A program made the translations under genes and the position numbers. From Gracilariopsis chorda (Eukaryota; Rhodophyta; Florideophyceae; Gracilariales; Gracilariaceae): a stretch of DNA of 64,000 nucleotides. This document shows, piece after piece, positions 32,920-44,408 of this stretch. The first letter of the stretch is position 1; the number at the start of each line of letters is the position of its first letter. The stretch is from the NCBI GenBank assembly GCA_003194525.1, contig NBIV01000064.1:186001-250000 (forward strand). The letters are read 5' to 3'. The notes below the pieces were generated by a model. That model was not told where the DNA came from. It searched no databases and worked only from the letters and a program-made list of their open reading frames with translations.

Positions 32920-33759
32920 GTTATCCTTTCCAGCGCAACCCGCCAGGCGTCACCAAAGATATTATTTTAAATTGGGTAAAAGAATTTCTGGAAGAGACGA
33001 AAGACCTGCGTAAGAACAATTAGCGCTTGCTTCTTCTATTGGACAGATACGGAGCCCATTTTCAGTACAAAAAAAGATAATAACATCATTGTCATCGCGC
33101 TTCCGGCGTACACACCTCACATAACGCAGCCATTACACATTACGATTTTTAATTCGTACAAATCAAACTTGCAGAATGAACTGCATAAAGTGTCAAGGCA
33201 GAAGCAGAACCGGAACGTATTTGACGTCTCGCAGTGTCTCATTAACGCGTAGGCCAGTTCTTATACCGCCAAAAACATTCGACAGGCTTCCACAACCCTG
33301 GAATTTGAGACATGGAGTTAATAGATCCAAACTTTGCCCCGTTGAAAAAGCATATGATGGATACACGCGGAAAGATGGTGTATCCAGTCAAAATAGAACC
33401 AGCTTCTCGTCAAGTTTGACCAAATGCACCGGATACTTCTTCGAGTTGCTGTGGTTGAAGAAGACGGCCATCTGCGCATAAATACTACCGCAGGCGCTCA
33501 TTGAACTTCTGAAGTAGTTCTGGAGGCGGTGAACCAGCGATAGTCGGCCCAAGAAGGGAGACGCAGAGAGGCTGAGAAACGTGAACTCGCAACGGCATAT
33601 AAAGATACAATAGCAGACATCAGGCGTTTAGTGCAGCTTGCACACGTTCAAAAGATTCAGCACTGTCGTCTTGTGCAGACCCACAAGGCATGGGGAGAGC
33701 TGCGCCGAGCTAGAGGGCGCATGAAAGAGCTCTCTTGTGGTAGGGTGAAGGGGCTGTAA
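32920..33759 (+). pseudogene. Decayed DDE_1 (pogo/Tigger-like) transposase
   Basis: Reading the plus strand across several frames shows the family order: PGVTKDIILNWVKEFLEET, then LLLLLDRYGAHF (canonical LLDGYGAH...), a stretch like NNIIVIALPAYTPHITQP, and DVTIFNSYKSNLQNEL-like sequence. This is the DDE_1 layout, with the catalytic Asp followed by a His-rich strand and Gln-Pro-Leu/Asp. A C-terminal coiled-coil piece (EKRELATAYKDTIADIRRLV) ends at the stop at 33757-33759. Several stops and frameshifts make it non-functional. Confidence 0.6.
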
Positions 33760-35524
33760 ATGAAGGTTTGGTTTGGGGTTTTAGAGACCGTAAACGTTCA
33801 TATGGCCAAGAAGGCGCATATTTCTTGCCGATTTTTGGTGAAACCGTTTTCTGAGCTATATGATAACGTTGTCTGTGGTCAGCGTAGCTCGCCTTTTGTA
33901 TGAGATTTTCACCTTTGTTCTATATGAGAGCTAGAAGATGGGTCTTTCTGGTTGCTGAACAAGGTTGAAGCCAATTAAGCAAATTTATTAGGAAATAGAC
34001 GCAGATGTCTGCGGCCGTTCCGCAAAAATTTTCATTCGTTGTGAAATTACGGTTTGGACATATTCACAAGCCATCAAGGCTGTAGAAAAGATGTGGTGTG
34101 CAGATGGGATCGCTCGTCCCCCCTCTCTCCTCAGCAGTGCGACGGTGCCGTCTCAGAGAGGGCATATTTTATTTAGATGCGCCGCAACGCACATCTGGCT
34201 TTTGCTGAATCAATATAATCTACAAAATATAGAATTTTCACCAATCAGGGAACAGATTTCAGCCTCAGCTGTACGTAGAGGTCTACCATTACATTTCAAA
34301 GGAACGTATTTTGTGCACAGCGACCAGAACGCAGAGTTCAGCCTGCACAGGGCCCGTGTAGATATATATCCACTCATCTTGTGCCAAGCCATTCTGTAGG
34401 ACCTAGAATGTAGTCAGCTCTGGGTCCTGCGGCTTGTGCCAAGCACATGCCGCAGCAACTCAGCTTTGGATTCAAAAGCGCAAAAAGCGCGCTATCGCAC
34501 TGTCTTCATTGTTCGATCTCGGGAAAACCATTTCTTTCCTCTTCATTGCACTGCCGATCACCCTGCCAATCCGCCGTATACTCCCTCAAGCAGGATCTTC
34601 GGGTTTCTTCACTGCTGATATTAATTTCCATCACCCTGTCGACTTGCCATATCTTCCGATCACTTTCCTCCCTTTCAAACTGCCTATTACCATGCTGACG
34701 GGCCATATGCTCGGATCACTATTTTCCTCGTCGAACCGCCCATCAACTTCCTGACTGGCCGTATTTTCTATCTCACAGTGTTTTACCAACAATGCACTCT
34801 GTTTGGACTTTTACTTGGCGTTCTATGCTATGATTTCTGAAACGTACGGCTTTCGATCTTGACCGAAGTATCTTTGTATCGTTTAAGCCTCGTTTCGAGC
34901 GCGTTTATTATTTTCTTCCCACCTTTTTCCTGGCAGAATCAACCGGGAATCTTGACTTGCGCGCGTCTGAACGGCTTGGTTGCCTCACAGGCACTATCAT
35001 TTGATCTTGGCTTTCGAATATCATTCTTTTTGTAATTTCTTATCGAAGGATTATACCGCTAACCTCTTGGGCTTGCACTTGTTTATACTGCTCGCCGCCA
35101 CAGGCTATAAAACTTTTCAATGTGTGTGCCGTTATTTCATCTTGTTTTTAGTTGCCTTAAGCACGCTGTCACAGCTCTTGTTTTGATACGACTATCTTTG
35201 ACCTCTTTCTAGTTCTCTATGTTACGGTTTGCTCATGAAATAACCAACATTAGGTGTTTTACCACTGCGTTCTACCACTATGTCTCTTATGCTTGCCCGC
35301 AGCTCACTTTTACCGCTCACATATAATCAAATCAACATCTAATGCCCACTTTTGCAAATGCATTGCTGCATAATAGATACTTTGCTCTATTCCTTTCAAA
35401 ACTCGGTACTTCCTTTCGTCAAAGTTAATCATAATATTAGGTCACGTAAGTTCTCGTTTTACAAGTTTGTTGGTTTAGGGGACTGGTTCTGAACACTCCA
35501 CTGTTGTATCTTTTGTGGTAGGTT
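33760..35524. other. Transposon-region spacer, unidentified
   Basis: About 1.8 kb of AT-rich sequence with short ORFs only. A stretch at 34440-34760 repeats imperfectly the phrase CTGCCGATCACCCTGCC / CTTCCGATCACTTTCCTC, a local degenerate repeat. Probably decayed 3' sequence of the Mutator-like element to its right. Confidence 0.35.
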
Positions 35525-36130
35525 TCATTTTGGATCTCTTCTCTGTATGCGAGCCGTTGTATGGTGTGTGCCACAAATGGTTGAAAGGCATTTGTCGATT
35601 TCACTATTAACATCTTCTTTGGAAATCAGAGTTGACGATCCACAGTTGTCCTCAAAAACGCTACTCTGGGAAGATATCTGAGACTCACAGGGATGCCACT
35701 GCTCTGATATTACAGAGTATTTTCTCTTCAGTACCTCTATGAATCCTCTTCTGCGGTTTTCGTTGCGAGTGATACCCATGTTGGGGTTTTGAATGATGCG
35801 AACAAGTTCATTATTATCAGTTTTCTGGCTTGAAAAGATCTCTTTGAACTCGAAGTTCAGTTGAGAAGGGTTCGCAGCAATATTTGGGGCTTGGCCTTTT
35901 GCCAGAGCTTGGATAGAAGTTTCTAGCACCCTCTAAATTCTGCAAAATGCGATTGGTCCAAGATCTTTTGTTAAGCGATGCATCTTATAAAACACTGCCC
36001 GTCCATCAGACCATGAAAGCACGTTCTTAGCTTTTCATCGATCTGCAAACTAATGTTGTTCCACCAATTATCCTCACCCACCGTCTTGGCTGTTTCCCTT
36101 TTGGAATTTTGATTGTCTGGCCTGCTCATG

Positions 36131-36352
36131 TTATTTTCCGATCTTCCGCCTAATTTTTGATAGCTGTATCTTTGTGTGTTCGTCGTCGTTTACTTTCCAA
36201 TACGATTCAAAAAGAGCCTCTAACTGCACTCGATTGCCAATAACACTCATCAATTGCCGTTTTTGGTATAGCAGCTCTTGATACGTAAGTGCACATCTAA
36301 CTCTGTGTCGGCATGGAAATCGAGCCACAGAACACTGATCACAGGTGCACAA
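36131..36352 (-). pseudogene. SWIM zinc finger of the MULE transposase
   Basis: CTCDQCSVARFPCRHRVRCAL fits the SWIM pattern CxC...CxH: Cys-Thr-Cys, then Pro-Cys-Arg-His. SWIM fingers mark the C-terminus of MULE transposases. The rest (LTYQELLYQKRQLMSVIGNR) is helical. Fragment of the same decayed gene as 36377-36928. Confidence 0.7.
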
Positions 36353-36376
36353 TGCTACAAGGGCTTAAGCGCTACT

Positions 36377-36928
36377 TCAATTTTGATTGGAAAAGTTCGT
36401 GAGAAACACTCGGTAGAATGGTGCTATAACTGATCCTGTTTCCGAAGTATTGTGACCTGGTTGTAATGTTCTTGGCCATTTCACCGAGAACAACACTATA
36501 TTTCTCAGAAGAAATTCATCATTAAATCTAGTACCAGCCCGTCTTACACCATTCAATGGCTCAATGCTTAAGTCGGAGCCCACGTAATCTCTACTTGGAT
36601 TGAAGCTTAGATCTATAATTTTGTGCAAAGAGTACGCACTGTACTCGGTGATGAGCATATGAAGCACTGCTTGTGGTATAGGCAGCTGAAAGGTTTTTAT
36701 CTTCCGGTTTGTGAGGCTCTCAGACTTCAAAGCTCTGGAGCTAGAAGCGAAATGACTATTACGCCTCCTGTTGGTTAGTCGAAGCATCTCGCTGGGCATC
36801 CTCCACAATGGTACTTTGCGCTGCAATATATTTCTGGGGTAAGAAGAGTTCGAGCATTTTGTATACCCTGTCCCTTGGAAAAGAGAGCAGAAGAGCACAA
36901 ATAGGTTGCAATAGTTAGCGACAAACAT
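36377..36928 (-). pseudogene. MULE transposase C-terminal fragment
   Basis: The block MLRLTNRRRNSHFASSSRAL ... LTNRKIKTFQLPIPQAVLHM resembles the region just after the catalytic core of MULE transposases (TNN/R..E..N...K). The frame is broken relative to the SWIM piece. Confidence 0.5.
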
Positions 36929-39757
36929 TTCAGAACTTTTTTGATATAAATGCTTAAACCACTGCGGCTGTTCTTGTTGAAACTGAAAATAGTACTTCCT
37001 CTCAAACTCATTCAGCCTGTAAATGAGTTTTCTTTTGGTCCTTGTTTGCCTAAACCTGAAAAGGTACCTTCACATTTCTTCTGAAATTCATCTCCACCCG
37101 ATCTTTGAGCACCAGATCCCACAATTATGGAGTTGATTCTGGTTCAGGTGCCAATCATCAAGGGCAATGAATGACGTTGGGAGGACCTTCTTAGTGCGTT
37201 TATGCATGGTGTACTCTGGTCCATTGCAATCATCGCTGGGAAAACTTGAATAACAGAACAAAACTGGGATAGTATTCAAATAAAGCTTTCTTCAGTTTCA
37301 TTGGAAATAAAAGTCATAAAAACATGGGCACACAGGTCTTGATTTCTCTGCCATTAACGGTCAAAAACAGGATTCCAAACCGATTGGATATGGCTTTGAA
37401 ATCGTTACTAATGCCGGGAACAAATCCGTACCGTGCGTAGTCATCCATTCAATTTCTATACGCCCCCACCACAAAATCCATTCTATCCTCCTCCCCAACT
37501 GTGAGAAATACCCGAATCTGGTTTTCTGTGTCTCTGATCGCAATTTTTTCCTTGCGAAGTCTTATAGACGCCTCCTGGAGTGGGGTATGCACGTCTTTGG
37601 CTTACGAATTCTTATCTGTAAGCCTTTTGTGTCGATTGAGACATTGTAATCTTCCAATAGTGCAGTAATATGTTTGAATGGAATATGAAGATCGTTTCAC
37701 GTATTCAAAGCTTCTTTCTGAAGCCTTGACCGTAGGCTGCTCATGGTCGGCTTACGGACTGGCCCGGGATTGTGAGACCAACTCCTCATTCTGCATCTGT
37801 AGCCCCTCACAGTGCTATCTTCGTCATCCATGCCGGCAAGCTTATCGAACATTTTTACCACGAATGAGAAAGAACAACCCCGCATTTTGCATTCTACGAA
37901 GGCACGTTTAAGTACCCAGTCAACATAAGTATTGTCTGAGCTAGCAGTGGCTGCTGGAATGTGCTTATGATATGACGACTCCCAAATTCGCAGTTGGTGT
38001 CCAAAGCTATTGCCAATAAACTGACGTCTGTCATAACTTTAATACGGGAGACGTTTTCTTGTAAGCATGAAAAGAATGAGCTTAGTGCTCTCTTTAAGAG
38101 AGCTTAACCTTTCTCCATACGCCTTACCTCAAATGATGAGCCATCTGAGCTCTCCGTTTCACATTTTTCTATAGCTTCAGATTCTACTTCAGTCATATGC
38201 TTTACAAGTTCAAGTTGAGGCGCACTACGTGTATCAACTTGAAAAAGGTTGTACGGCGGAGGCTGCTCATCTTCGAGAAATATGTCTATCGCAGTGAGAA
38301 ATCTTCATATTCTCCACAAACTGAGCTGTCTGAACACGCAGACTGATCATCTTGCTTTGGTCTCAACTCTGAATTTTTCTCAGATCTTTCTTCAAGATCA
38401 AGGGGTAGACTAAAATCAAAACCTTTCTGATCCTAGCATGCATCTGAGCTGTCCGCCACATCCAAAACTGTGCTATCTTTTTCGATGCGGATTTCATGCA
38501 CAAGACCTATGTTCTTCACTCGTATTGGAAATTTGTCTGTCTCCAACTTCCCAGTCTGTGAAGTTTACTGCAGTCATTGATACTAATAGGAGCAATACCT
38601 TGGACTTCTATGATTTCACTATATCCAGAAGTACTCATATCATTGCTACATCACTTTAAAAGTTCAGAAATTGCTCATTCTGACTTTTCAGTACCTTCCA
38701 CAAGCGATATTGACATTATTTCTAAACTGGGAGACAATCTGCTGTGGAATGGAACTAGGTTTGTTTCGAATACCTCCCAGGGTAGTTTTGTGCCCTGAAA
38801 TATGCTCTTCGAAGTCCATTCCTTAACCTTACTTTGCAAAGATGTTACAGCGGAATGATATCTGGCTAAACATATGTCGTTTTGGAATGGGCTGAGCTCA
38901 TGTGTGTGTGGATAGTTTCTCAAAATTTGCTACATCATTTTAGAACAAATGAGGTTCGCAGAAATCATGCTTCTGCATGCGTGGGGCGGCTTATATCGAG
39001 TACAACGAAGCCTTGCAATGATCAAAGTACTTGTTTGGACATGTGTTTTACAGCTTGGTCTGAAATGATGTACCCGAACCACTTCCCTATCTATTGATAG
39101 CTGGTGCACAAAGTACGGAAGATCCCGTGTTTCATTAATATCTGGCACACGAGTTAAGGTTTTTTATTGCATGATCTATGTCATCCACCTTTCAAAAGAT
39201 GACTTTTCTCTCGCTTCTTCTCTTCTCCTACGTAATGGTCAATCCACCACCTTTCCTGTTTTCCACTAGAGCTGTTTCCGTCCCCACATTTTCATTGGCG
39301 GTCAGTACTAATATCAATAAACCTTCAATAATTTCCGAAACCGTTACAGAGCTATCCTTGAACTGAAAGTTTCTCCACCTACGGTGATAAAATGGTGCTT
39401 TTTTGGAAATATGAGAATAACAAGTCTTCTCAGCGTTACAAAGCGCTTCAATCGTCTGCCGAAGAGCGTCCTCTTTTGCTCATTTTTCTCTTTCCCCAGC
39501 GTTTTTCACTCCTTCCGTTCCCATTTCAATTGCTCCGAACGCACCCATGACAAATTCTGTTGGACTGGAACTCTCTTTTTTTGGTATCCGTACTCACCAT
39601 CATTTCTTTTCCCATCTACATTACTCTGCGAGACGTATTTCTGCGTACCTCTCAATACCTTCTCTATCCTTTCATTTCTTCTACAGAGCCAAATTTCTCG
39701 TTGCTAAGGCTTAAATATGGAAACTTCAGCTTCCATCACTTCAATATTACCATTCTT

Positions 39758-40135
39758 CTAGTATGCGTATATGATGTTCATCAACCTACATCTGTCCGAC
39801 GCCCACTTGTACTTACTGGGATAGATGGATTCATAGCGGAAAGCAAACGTTTCTTCAGGTTCATGCCCAGTATCTGAAGCAAATGTATTGCATGCAGCAA
39901 GAACATATGTCCCACAGCTATAGGAGCGGGGCTGCTTTTCGCATTTAAGAGCATGAAGAGGATAGCTCTTTTTAAATGTATTCCACTGAACTCTGTTACA
40001 AAGAAAAGCATAGTCAGATGCTGCCTTCAAGAACTCAATAACGTGTATGGGGCATTTCCAATCAATTCCATTACAAAACGTCACAACTGGCTGCCCATTC
40101 AACTGTCTGTAAAGAGTTTGGAATTTGGCGAGCAA
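39758..40135 (-). pseudogene. Ulp1-like (C48) cysteine protease fragment
   Basis: 125 residues with KCEKQPRSYSCGTYVLAACN: Gln, a short gap, then Cys-Gly, the oxyanion Gln and catalytic Cys of SUMO-type proteases (usual form PxQxNxxDCGxxV). The usual Asp before CG is Ser. The catalytic His would lie upstream and is not in this piece. Part of the MULE. Confidence 0.6.
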
Positions 40136-41617
40136 CTATCATACCCCAGTATTTGTTTTCTAAGTTCAGCGGAGTTACAAACGAATTAGGTTCCGCATTT
40201 TTTCAAGCAAACGCCTTTGAGGACGCTCAAAGAGTGTTTAGAGTTGTTCCCCCTTAGATATAGGCCTAATCTTTTCAGCATAGAACGAATGAGACATACC
40301 CATAAGGTGAGTCCTGGTGACACAGCTGCAGAGTACTACTCTTTCCTTCAGTCTCAGATGCGTTATTTCTGCACTTATGAGCACATTACACATGATCTAT
40401 TTGGGATAGAAGTTTCGCACGAAGATATTAGAATGGAATTGGTTTTGATCGTTGATAAAAAGTTAGGCAAGATGGCCCTGAACTGCCGTTCGTGGCTTCG
40501 ACAAACGCAAACAGTTACAGGTAGGCCCTGAAAATATTTCTAAATCGCATAGAAATTTACCAATCTCCAGTCTTTCAGAACGTTTGAAAAGCTCATAACT
40601 TGGATGACCATTGCAGTTATCTTTCGTAGTACTCTTCATGGCGATAATATCGCTTGACACCGTGCTAAACGCAATTTTCAACACTAAAAACGAGTTTAAT
40701 ACAGGGGACCTAGCACAATCATACCATAATAAGATGACGCAAAACCATTCTCAGACATTCCAACGAAACAGCGACGCATGTAACGTTCTAATAACCATGC
40801 ACTTCAAATCAATCCGATGGTCACAATGTACACCAAAATAGTTAGATATATGTAGATATCTTAAAAATGACTGACAGCAAGAAGTCTCCGATGTGCTGTC
40901 GTAATCGTACCAGACAAAAAATCTGGTGATCAAAGCATTGCCCGCACCACTGTAAAATAAAAGCTCCTTGCTTTATGTGGCGTACGCAGGCTTGGGTGAG
41001 ATGGAGCAAAATTCAAGAGAAAAACAAGATAAAAGAGATGCATTGTACCTCGTCGGTGTTTTCGGAATGCTAGTTTGACAATCAAAAGGGAAAGAATTGA
41101 AATGGACGGATATCGACTCTTAAAACCCACTTTTGAATGAATCAATTTCCATCAAAATATTTTCACACATTCAACACTGCTAGTTTTTTGAAAGTATAAA
41201 CTAGTAAAGCACTTCACATTTCCAAGTTATTTCGGACCAAAAACCGAGTCCGGACTCCGCGAAGTGGAGTCCAGACTCCACTACTACATACCTTCACATG
41301 TGAACGTGAGATTGAAAATCTGACCGGACCACCGGAACTGCCCCTTCAAATAGAAGGATAGGATGCTCAGATAAATACATATATAGGAAATACATTAGAG
41401 TTTACAAAACATGATAGCCCTCGCTATCCTTCACTCGTTGTCAGTGTCTGCGGCCTTGCATAGCATGCACCAGTCCACGAGCCAGCGCAAAACGCTCGGC
41501 ATCACCTGCTCCACTTCATCCCCGTGCGCCATAATAATTACGCTCCCGCATTTCGCTCTCCAACAACCCCTTTGCTCCCCTTTCTCCTTCCAATCCTTCA
41601 ACTCTCCTTCCCGCACC
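40136..41617. other. Spacer between the MULE and the GC-rich transposase
   Basis: No supported gene. Near 41250-41285 is a hairpin (GGACTCC ... GGAGTCC). The composition changes from AT-rich to C-rich at about 41.4 kb, where the next gene's leader begins. Confidence 0.4.
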
Positions 41618-44134
41618 ATGTTCCCCTGTTGCTACCCTCGCTGCTCCTTCCACGGCCGCACCACATACTCTCTTCAGAGTCACCAACGCAGGTGCCCCCA
41701 TCGCCTCACCGCCAACAAGCGTTCCTCCTCCACAGCCACCGCTCCAGTTCAGTTCCCTCCCAGGACCAAGAAGCGAAAATCCGTTCCCAACCTCTCCATC
41801 AATTCTCCTCCCCTTCCCTCTCACCGTCCTTCCGACAACGTCCCCCTCGCCGATGATGATCCATATGAACTTCAACAGGCTTCCCTCTCTCTTCAAACCC
41901 AAGACGCTTACCATATCGCAAGTCACGCCATCGGCTCCGTCTCCTCCTCAAACTCCCTTCTCCCGCCCCCTTCTCGTTCCCCTTCCCCTCTCGCCGACAA
42001 CCCTCATCTCGAACAACTCGTCCTCTACATCTCCTCCATCGCATCCTCCGTCAGCACCCGCAAAGCAGACGAGCTCATCTCCATCCTCAACCATCCAGAC
42101 TTCTCCAAGTCCTCCTTCCAGACCTCCATCTCCTCCGCCAGGCAGTGCCTCGCACTGCAAGAGGACCTCTTCAAGCAACGCATCAGCTCCAACGGCTTCA
42201 TCCCTTCCACCATCACAGACAAGCGCAACACCTTCTCCGCAACCCTCTTCCAGAAACGTGCCATCGACGTCCTCAAGCAACAACTCGCACTCGCACACCT
42301 CAACAACACCTTCTTCCAGCCGGTATCTCAATCTTCCTCATCTTCTTCGTCTTCTGGTCACCCGGCTTTCGCACATCCCATGGCTGCAGCCCTCGGAAAG
42401 AAAGTCGTCCCAGCCATCAAACAGGAAATTATGCAGTCCCCCGTCGATGACATCGTCTGGCACACCCCCCAGGAAACCGGTATCGAATCATTCATCGGCC
42501 TCGTCCAGCTCTACTCGGACAAGTCCGCAACCTCCCTGAAAAGCTCCTCCGTCAATTCCTACCCCCTCCACGTCACGTTTCTCAACTTCTCCGATGCCCT
42601 CCGCCGAAAGTGTATATCCGAAAATCTCACACTCCTCGGATACCTTCCAACCTCCTTCTCCCCGTTTACCGCCTTCGACGACGGCGGCGACTACGTCCCG
42701 AAATCATCCTCCAACATCCCACGCGAGACCAAAATGAACCTCATTCAGCGCGCCATCTCTACCATCCTCAACCCACTCCTCACCTCTGCGCTCCCAGGAT
42801 TCTCCTTCCGTGACGCTCACGGTGTCCTCCGCCACTGCCACCCCATCCTCGCCAGCTATTGCGCAGACATCCCCGAAGCAAAGGACATCCTCGCCATCTC
42901 CCACGGAACACGGCCGCAGCACCCTTGCCCGAGATGCACCGTCCCTCGGGAACACCTCTTCCTCAATACAGATCCCATCCCCTTCCGCACACAACTCCAA
43001 ACTCGAACCAATCGCAGACAGCACACCTGCCTTCTCCGCGAATCCGAGGAAGCGCAACTCGCCCGGAAACCAAAAGTGGCACGCACCAAAAAAGAAGAGG
43101 CAGCAACAGCACTTCATTCTCTCTCCCTCGCAAAGTACACTTCTCTCTTCGAATCATACCCCATCTTCAACATCACTCCGCTTCTCTCTTCTTACAACAT
43201 CTTCGCCTTCGAGCCACTGCATAACTTCCACCTCGGCGTCTCTAAACTCATCAAAGCCACCGCAATCGAACGTCTCCGATCCGATTCCCTCTTCTCCATT
43301 GTCGGTCCCAGCAAATCCAAGAGATCCTTCCAATCCATCCGCACCTCCATCCTCAAACACTCCAACTCCATTCTTGCGGCCATCGAAAAAGATTCCCCTG
43401 CAACTGGACTCCACATAGACTTCTCCACCTCCGACAACGCTCAAGCTCTTAACGGCTTCTTCACCACAGAAGGACTCCGTGGAATGCTCGAAGCAAAAGA
43501 TTACCGCGCACTCGACATGGTATTCCCCTTCATCGGAGCATTCTTCGACAGATGCTGCAACGAAATCGACTCCTCCCCAATCACTTCCGTCTTCACCAAG
43601 TACACAGATCTCGTTCTCTACGCCATGCGATACAACTCCACTTCCGAATGGACCGAAGACTCTCTCAAATCACTCGAACGACAGATCAGATCCTTCAAAC
43701 TCACAGCCACCACCGTCCTCGGACCCTACCACTCTTCGCACCTCGGTACCCTCAAGTTCCATCTCCTCGATCACATCGTCGACGACATACGTAGATACGG
43801 AGGTCTGCACTTCAACGACGCAGGCATATTCGAACATGCCCACGTCCTCTTCAAATCTCACTACTCCAAGACATCCAAACATTCTCCAATTCCTCATGGT
43901 GCCGTTCCCTCACTCTCTCCCATGCCACCCCAATTATGTTCTCCAGAGCAAGCGGGAGATACTCACCAAACAACTTTGAAAACAATAACTGCCGTTTTCC
44001 TCCACGGCCCACATTCGTGTCCAACGCAGTCAAAACACATCCGATCCAAGCATCCAAGCGTGCCAAATGCATCACAGTTCCATCCACATAATCTGTCTTC
44101 CCTTCGCCTCCCGGTACCACCTCATATCCCATAA
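41618..44134 (+). CDS. Zinc-finger transposase-like protein (CACTA/Plavaka-type suspected)
   Basis: An 838-residue ORF, much more GC- and C-rich than the flanking transposon debris. It opens with a zinc-finger-like block MFPCCYPRCSFHGRTTYSLQ ... SHQRRC, then a Ser/Pro-rich linker. A central region follows with a Cys-x2-Cys knuckle in HGTRPQHPCPRCTVPREHLF, then FEPLHNFHLGVSKLIKATAI, and a tail with RRYGGLHFNDAGIFEHAHVL. An N-terminal C2H2-like finger, a central CxxC 'PRC' block and a His-rich strand are reminiscent of Tnp2/Plavaka (CMC) transposases; this is inference. The ORF is unbroken. The ATG at 41618 follows a C-rich leader; an in-frame ATG at 41411 would add 69 residues with no motif. 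The last 90 residues may be out of frame, since the opposite strand is open there. Confidence 0.6.
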   Translation: MFPCCYPRCSFHGRTTYSLQSHQRRCPHRLTANKRSSSTATAPVQFPPRTKKRKSVPNLSINSPPLPSHRPSDNVPLADDDPYELQQASLSLQTQDAYHIASHAIGSVSSSNSLLPPPSRSPSPLADNPHLEQLVLYISSIASSVSTRKADELISILNHPDFSKSSFQTSISSARQCLALQEDLFKQRISSNGFIPSTITDKRNTFSATLFQKRAIDVLKQQLALAHLNNTFFQPVSQSSSSSSSSGHPAFAHPMAAALGKKVVPAIKQEIMQSPVDDIVWHTPQETGIESFIGLVQLYSDKSATSLKSSSVNSYPLHVTFLNFSDALRRKCISENLTLLGYLPTSFSPFTAFDDGGDYVPKSSSNIPRETKMNLIQRAISTILNPLLTSALPGFSFRDAHGVLRHCHPILASYCADIPEAKDILAISHGTRPQHPCPRCTVPREHLFLNTDPIPFRTQLQTRTNRRQHTCLLRESEEAQLARKPKVARTKKEEAATALHSLSLAKYTSLFESYPIFNITPLLSSYNIFAFEPLHNFHLGVSKLIKATAIERLRSDSLFSIVGPSKSKRSFQSIRTSILKHSNSILAAIEKDSPATGLHIDFSTSDNAQALNGFFTTEGLRGMLEAKDYRALDMVFPFIGAFFDRCCNEIDSSPITSVFTKYTDLVLYAMRYNSTSEWTEDSLKSLERQIRSFKLTATTVLGPYHSSHLGTLKFHLLDHIVDDIRRYGGLHFNDAGIFEHAHVLFKSHYSKTSKHSPIPHGAVPSLSPMPPQLCSPEQAGDTHQTTLKTITAVFLHGPHSCPTQSKHIRSKHPSVPNASQFHPHNLSSLRLPVPPHIP

Positions 44135-44408
44135 ACTCTGCCAGCACTTCTACCGCAGCTCCGTTCTTAAAGTACATGTCCTCCCCACCAAAGTCCCTCA
44201 ACCTTCGAGCAACTTGAAATCCAGAATATGTAAGATCGTCAATCGCACTCATTCTCCATGCACATAAGATTCGGCTCTTCTCTACCTCCTTTCCCATTAA
44301 CTTGCTTCTCGCTTCCTCTAACTGCTTCTTCAATTCCACATCAAGCTCCGTCCCCTCCTGAGGTCTCACACGTCTTGCTATCAAGTCATACCCAAGTAGC
44401 GAAAACAA
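43851..44408 (-). CDS. Unrecognised ORF downstream of the methyltransferase-SET gene
   Basis: Up to 185 residues on the minus strand with no ATG at its 5' end; it overlaps the tail of the methyltransferase-SET gene by 28 bp in another frame and the last 280 bp of the plus-strand transposase ORF. The sequence is well mixed and looks coding (SAIDDLTYSGFQVARRLRDF, then EVLAEFMGYEVVPGGEGKTD). Most likely it is the 3' part of the methyltransferase-SET gene after a frameshift or small intron, or a second exon. No domain recognised. Confidence 0.45.
   Translation of the reverse strand: MFSLLGYDLIARRVRPQEGTELDVELKKQLEEARSKLMGKEVEKSRILCAWRMSAIDDLTYSGFQVARRLRDFGGEDMYFKNGAAVEVLAEFMGYEVVPGGEGKTDYVDGTVMHLARLDAWIGCVLTALDTNVGRGGKRQLLFSKLFGEYLPLALENIIGVAWERVRERHHEELENVWMSWSSEI

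Larger units (their letters stand above)
35525..40135 (-). mobile_element. Decayed Mutator-like element (MULE) with SWIM and Ulp1-like parts
   Basis: Minus-strand remnants in order: a Ulp1-like cysteine protease piece (40135-39758), a poorly preserved stretch, transposase C-terminal parts (36928-36377) with a TNRR...LTNRKI block as in MULE transposases, a SWIM zinc finger (36352-36131), and a tail with NPNMGITRNENRRRG (35929-35525) like the basic tail of MULE proteins. MULEs that carry Ulp1-like proteases are known from plants (Kaonashi/KIMULE type). Terminal inverted repeats were not found, so the true limits may be wider, perhaps 34-41.3 kb. Confidence 0.62.

Noticed and set aside
34440-34760. 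CRISPR-like or satellite repeat
   Set aside because: The repeated phrase is degenerate and irregular; there are no equal spacers.
38438-39707. Plus-strand frames inside the Mutator-like region
   Set aside because: They lie opposite the minus-strand remnants and show no family motif.
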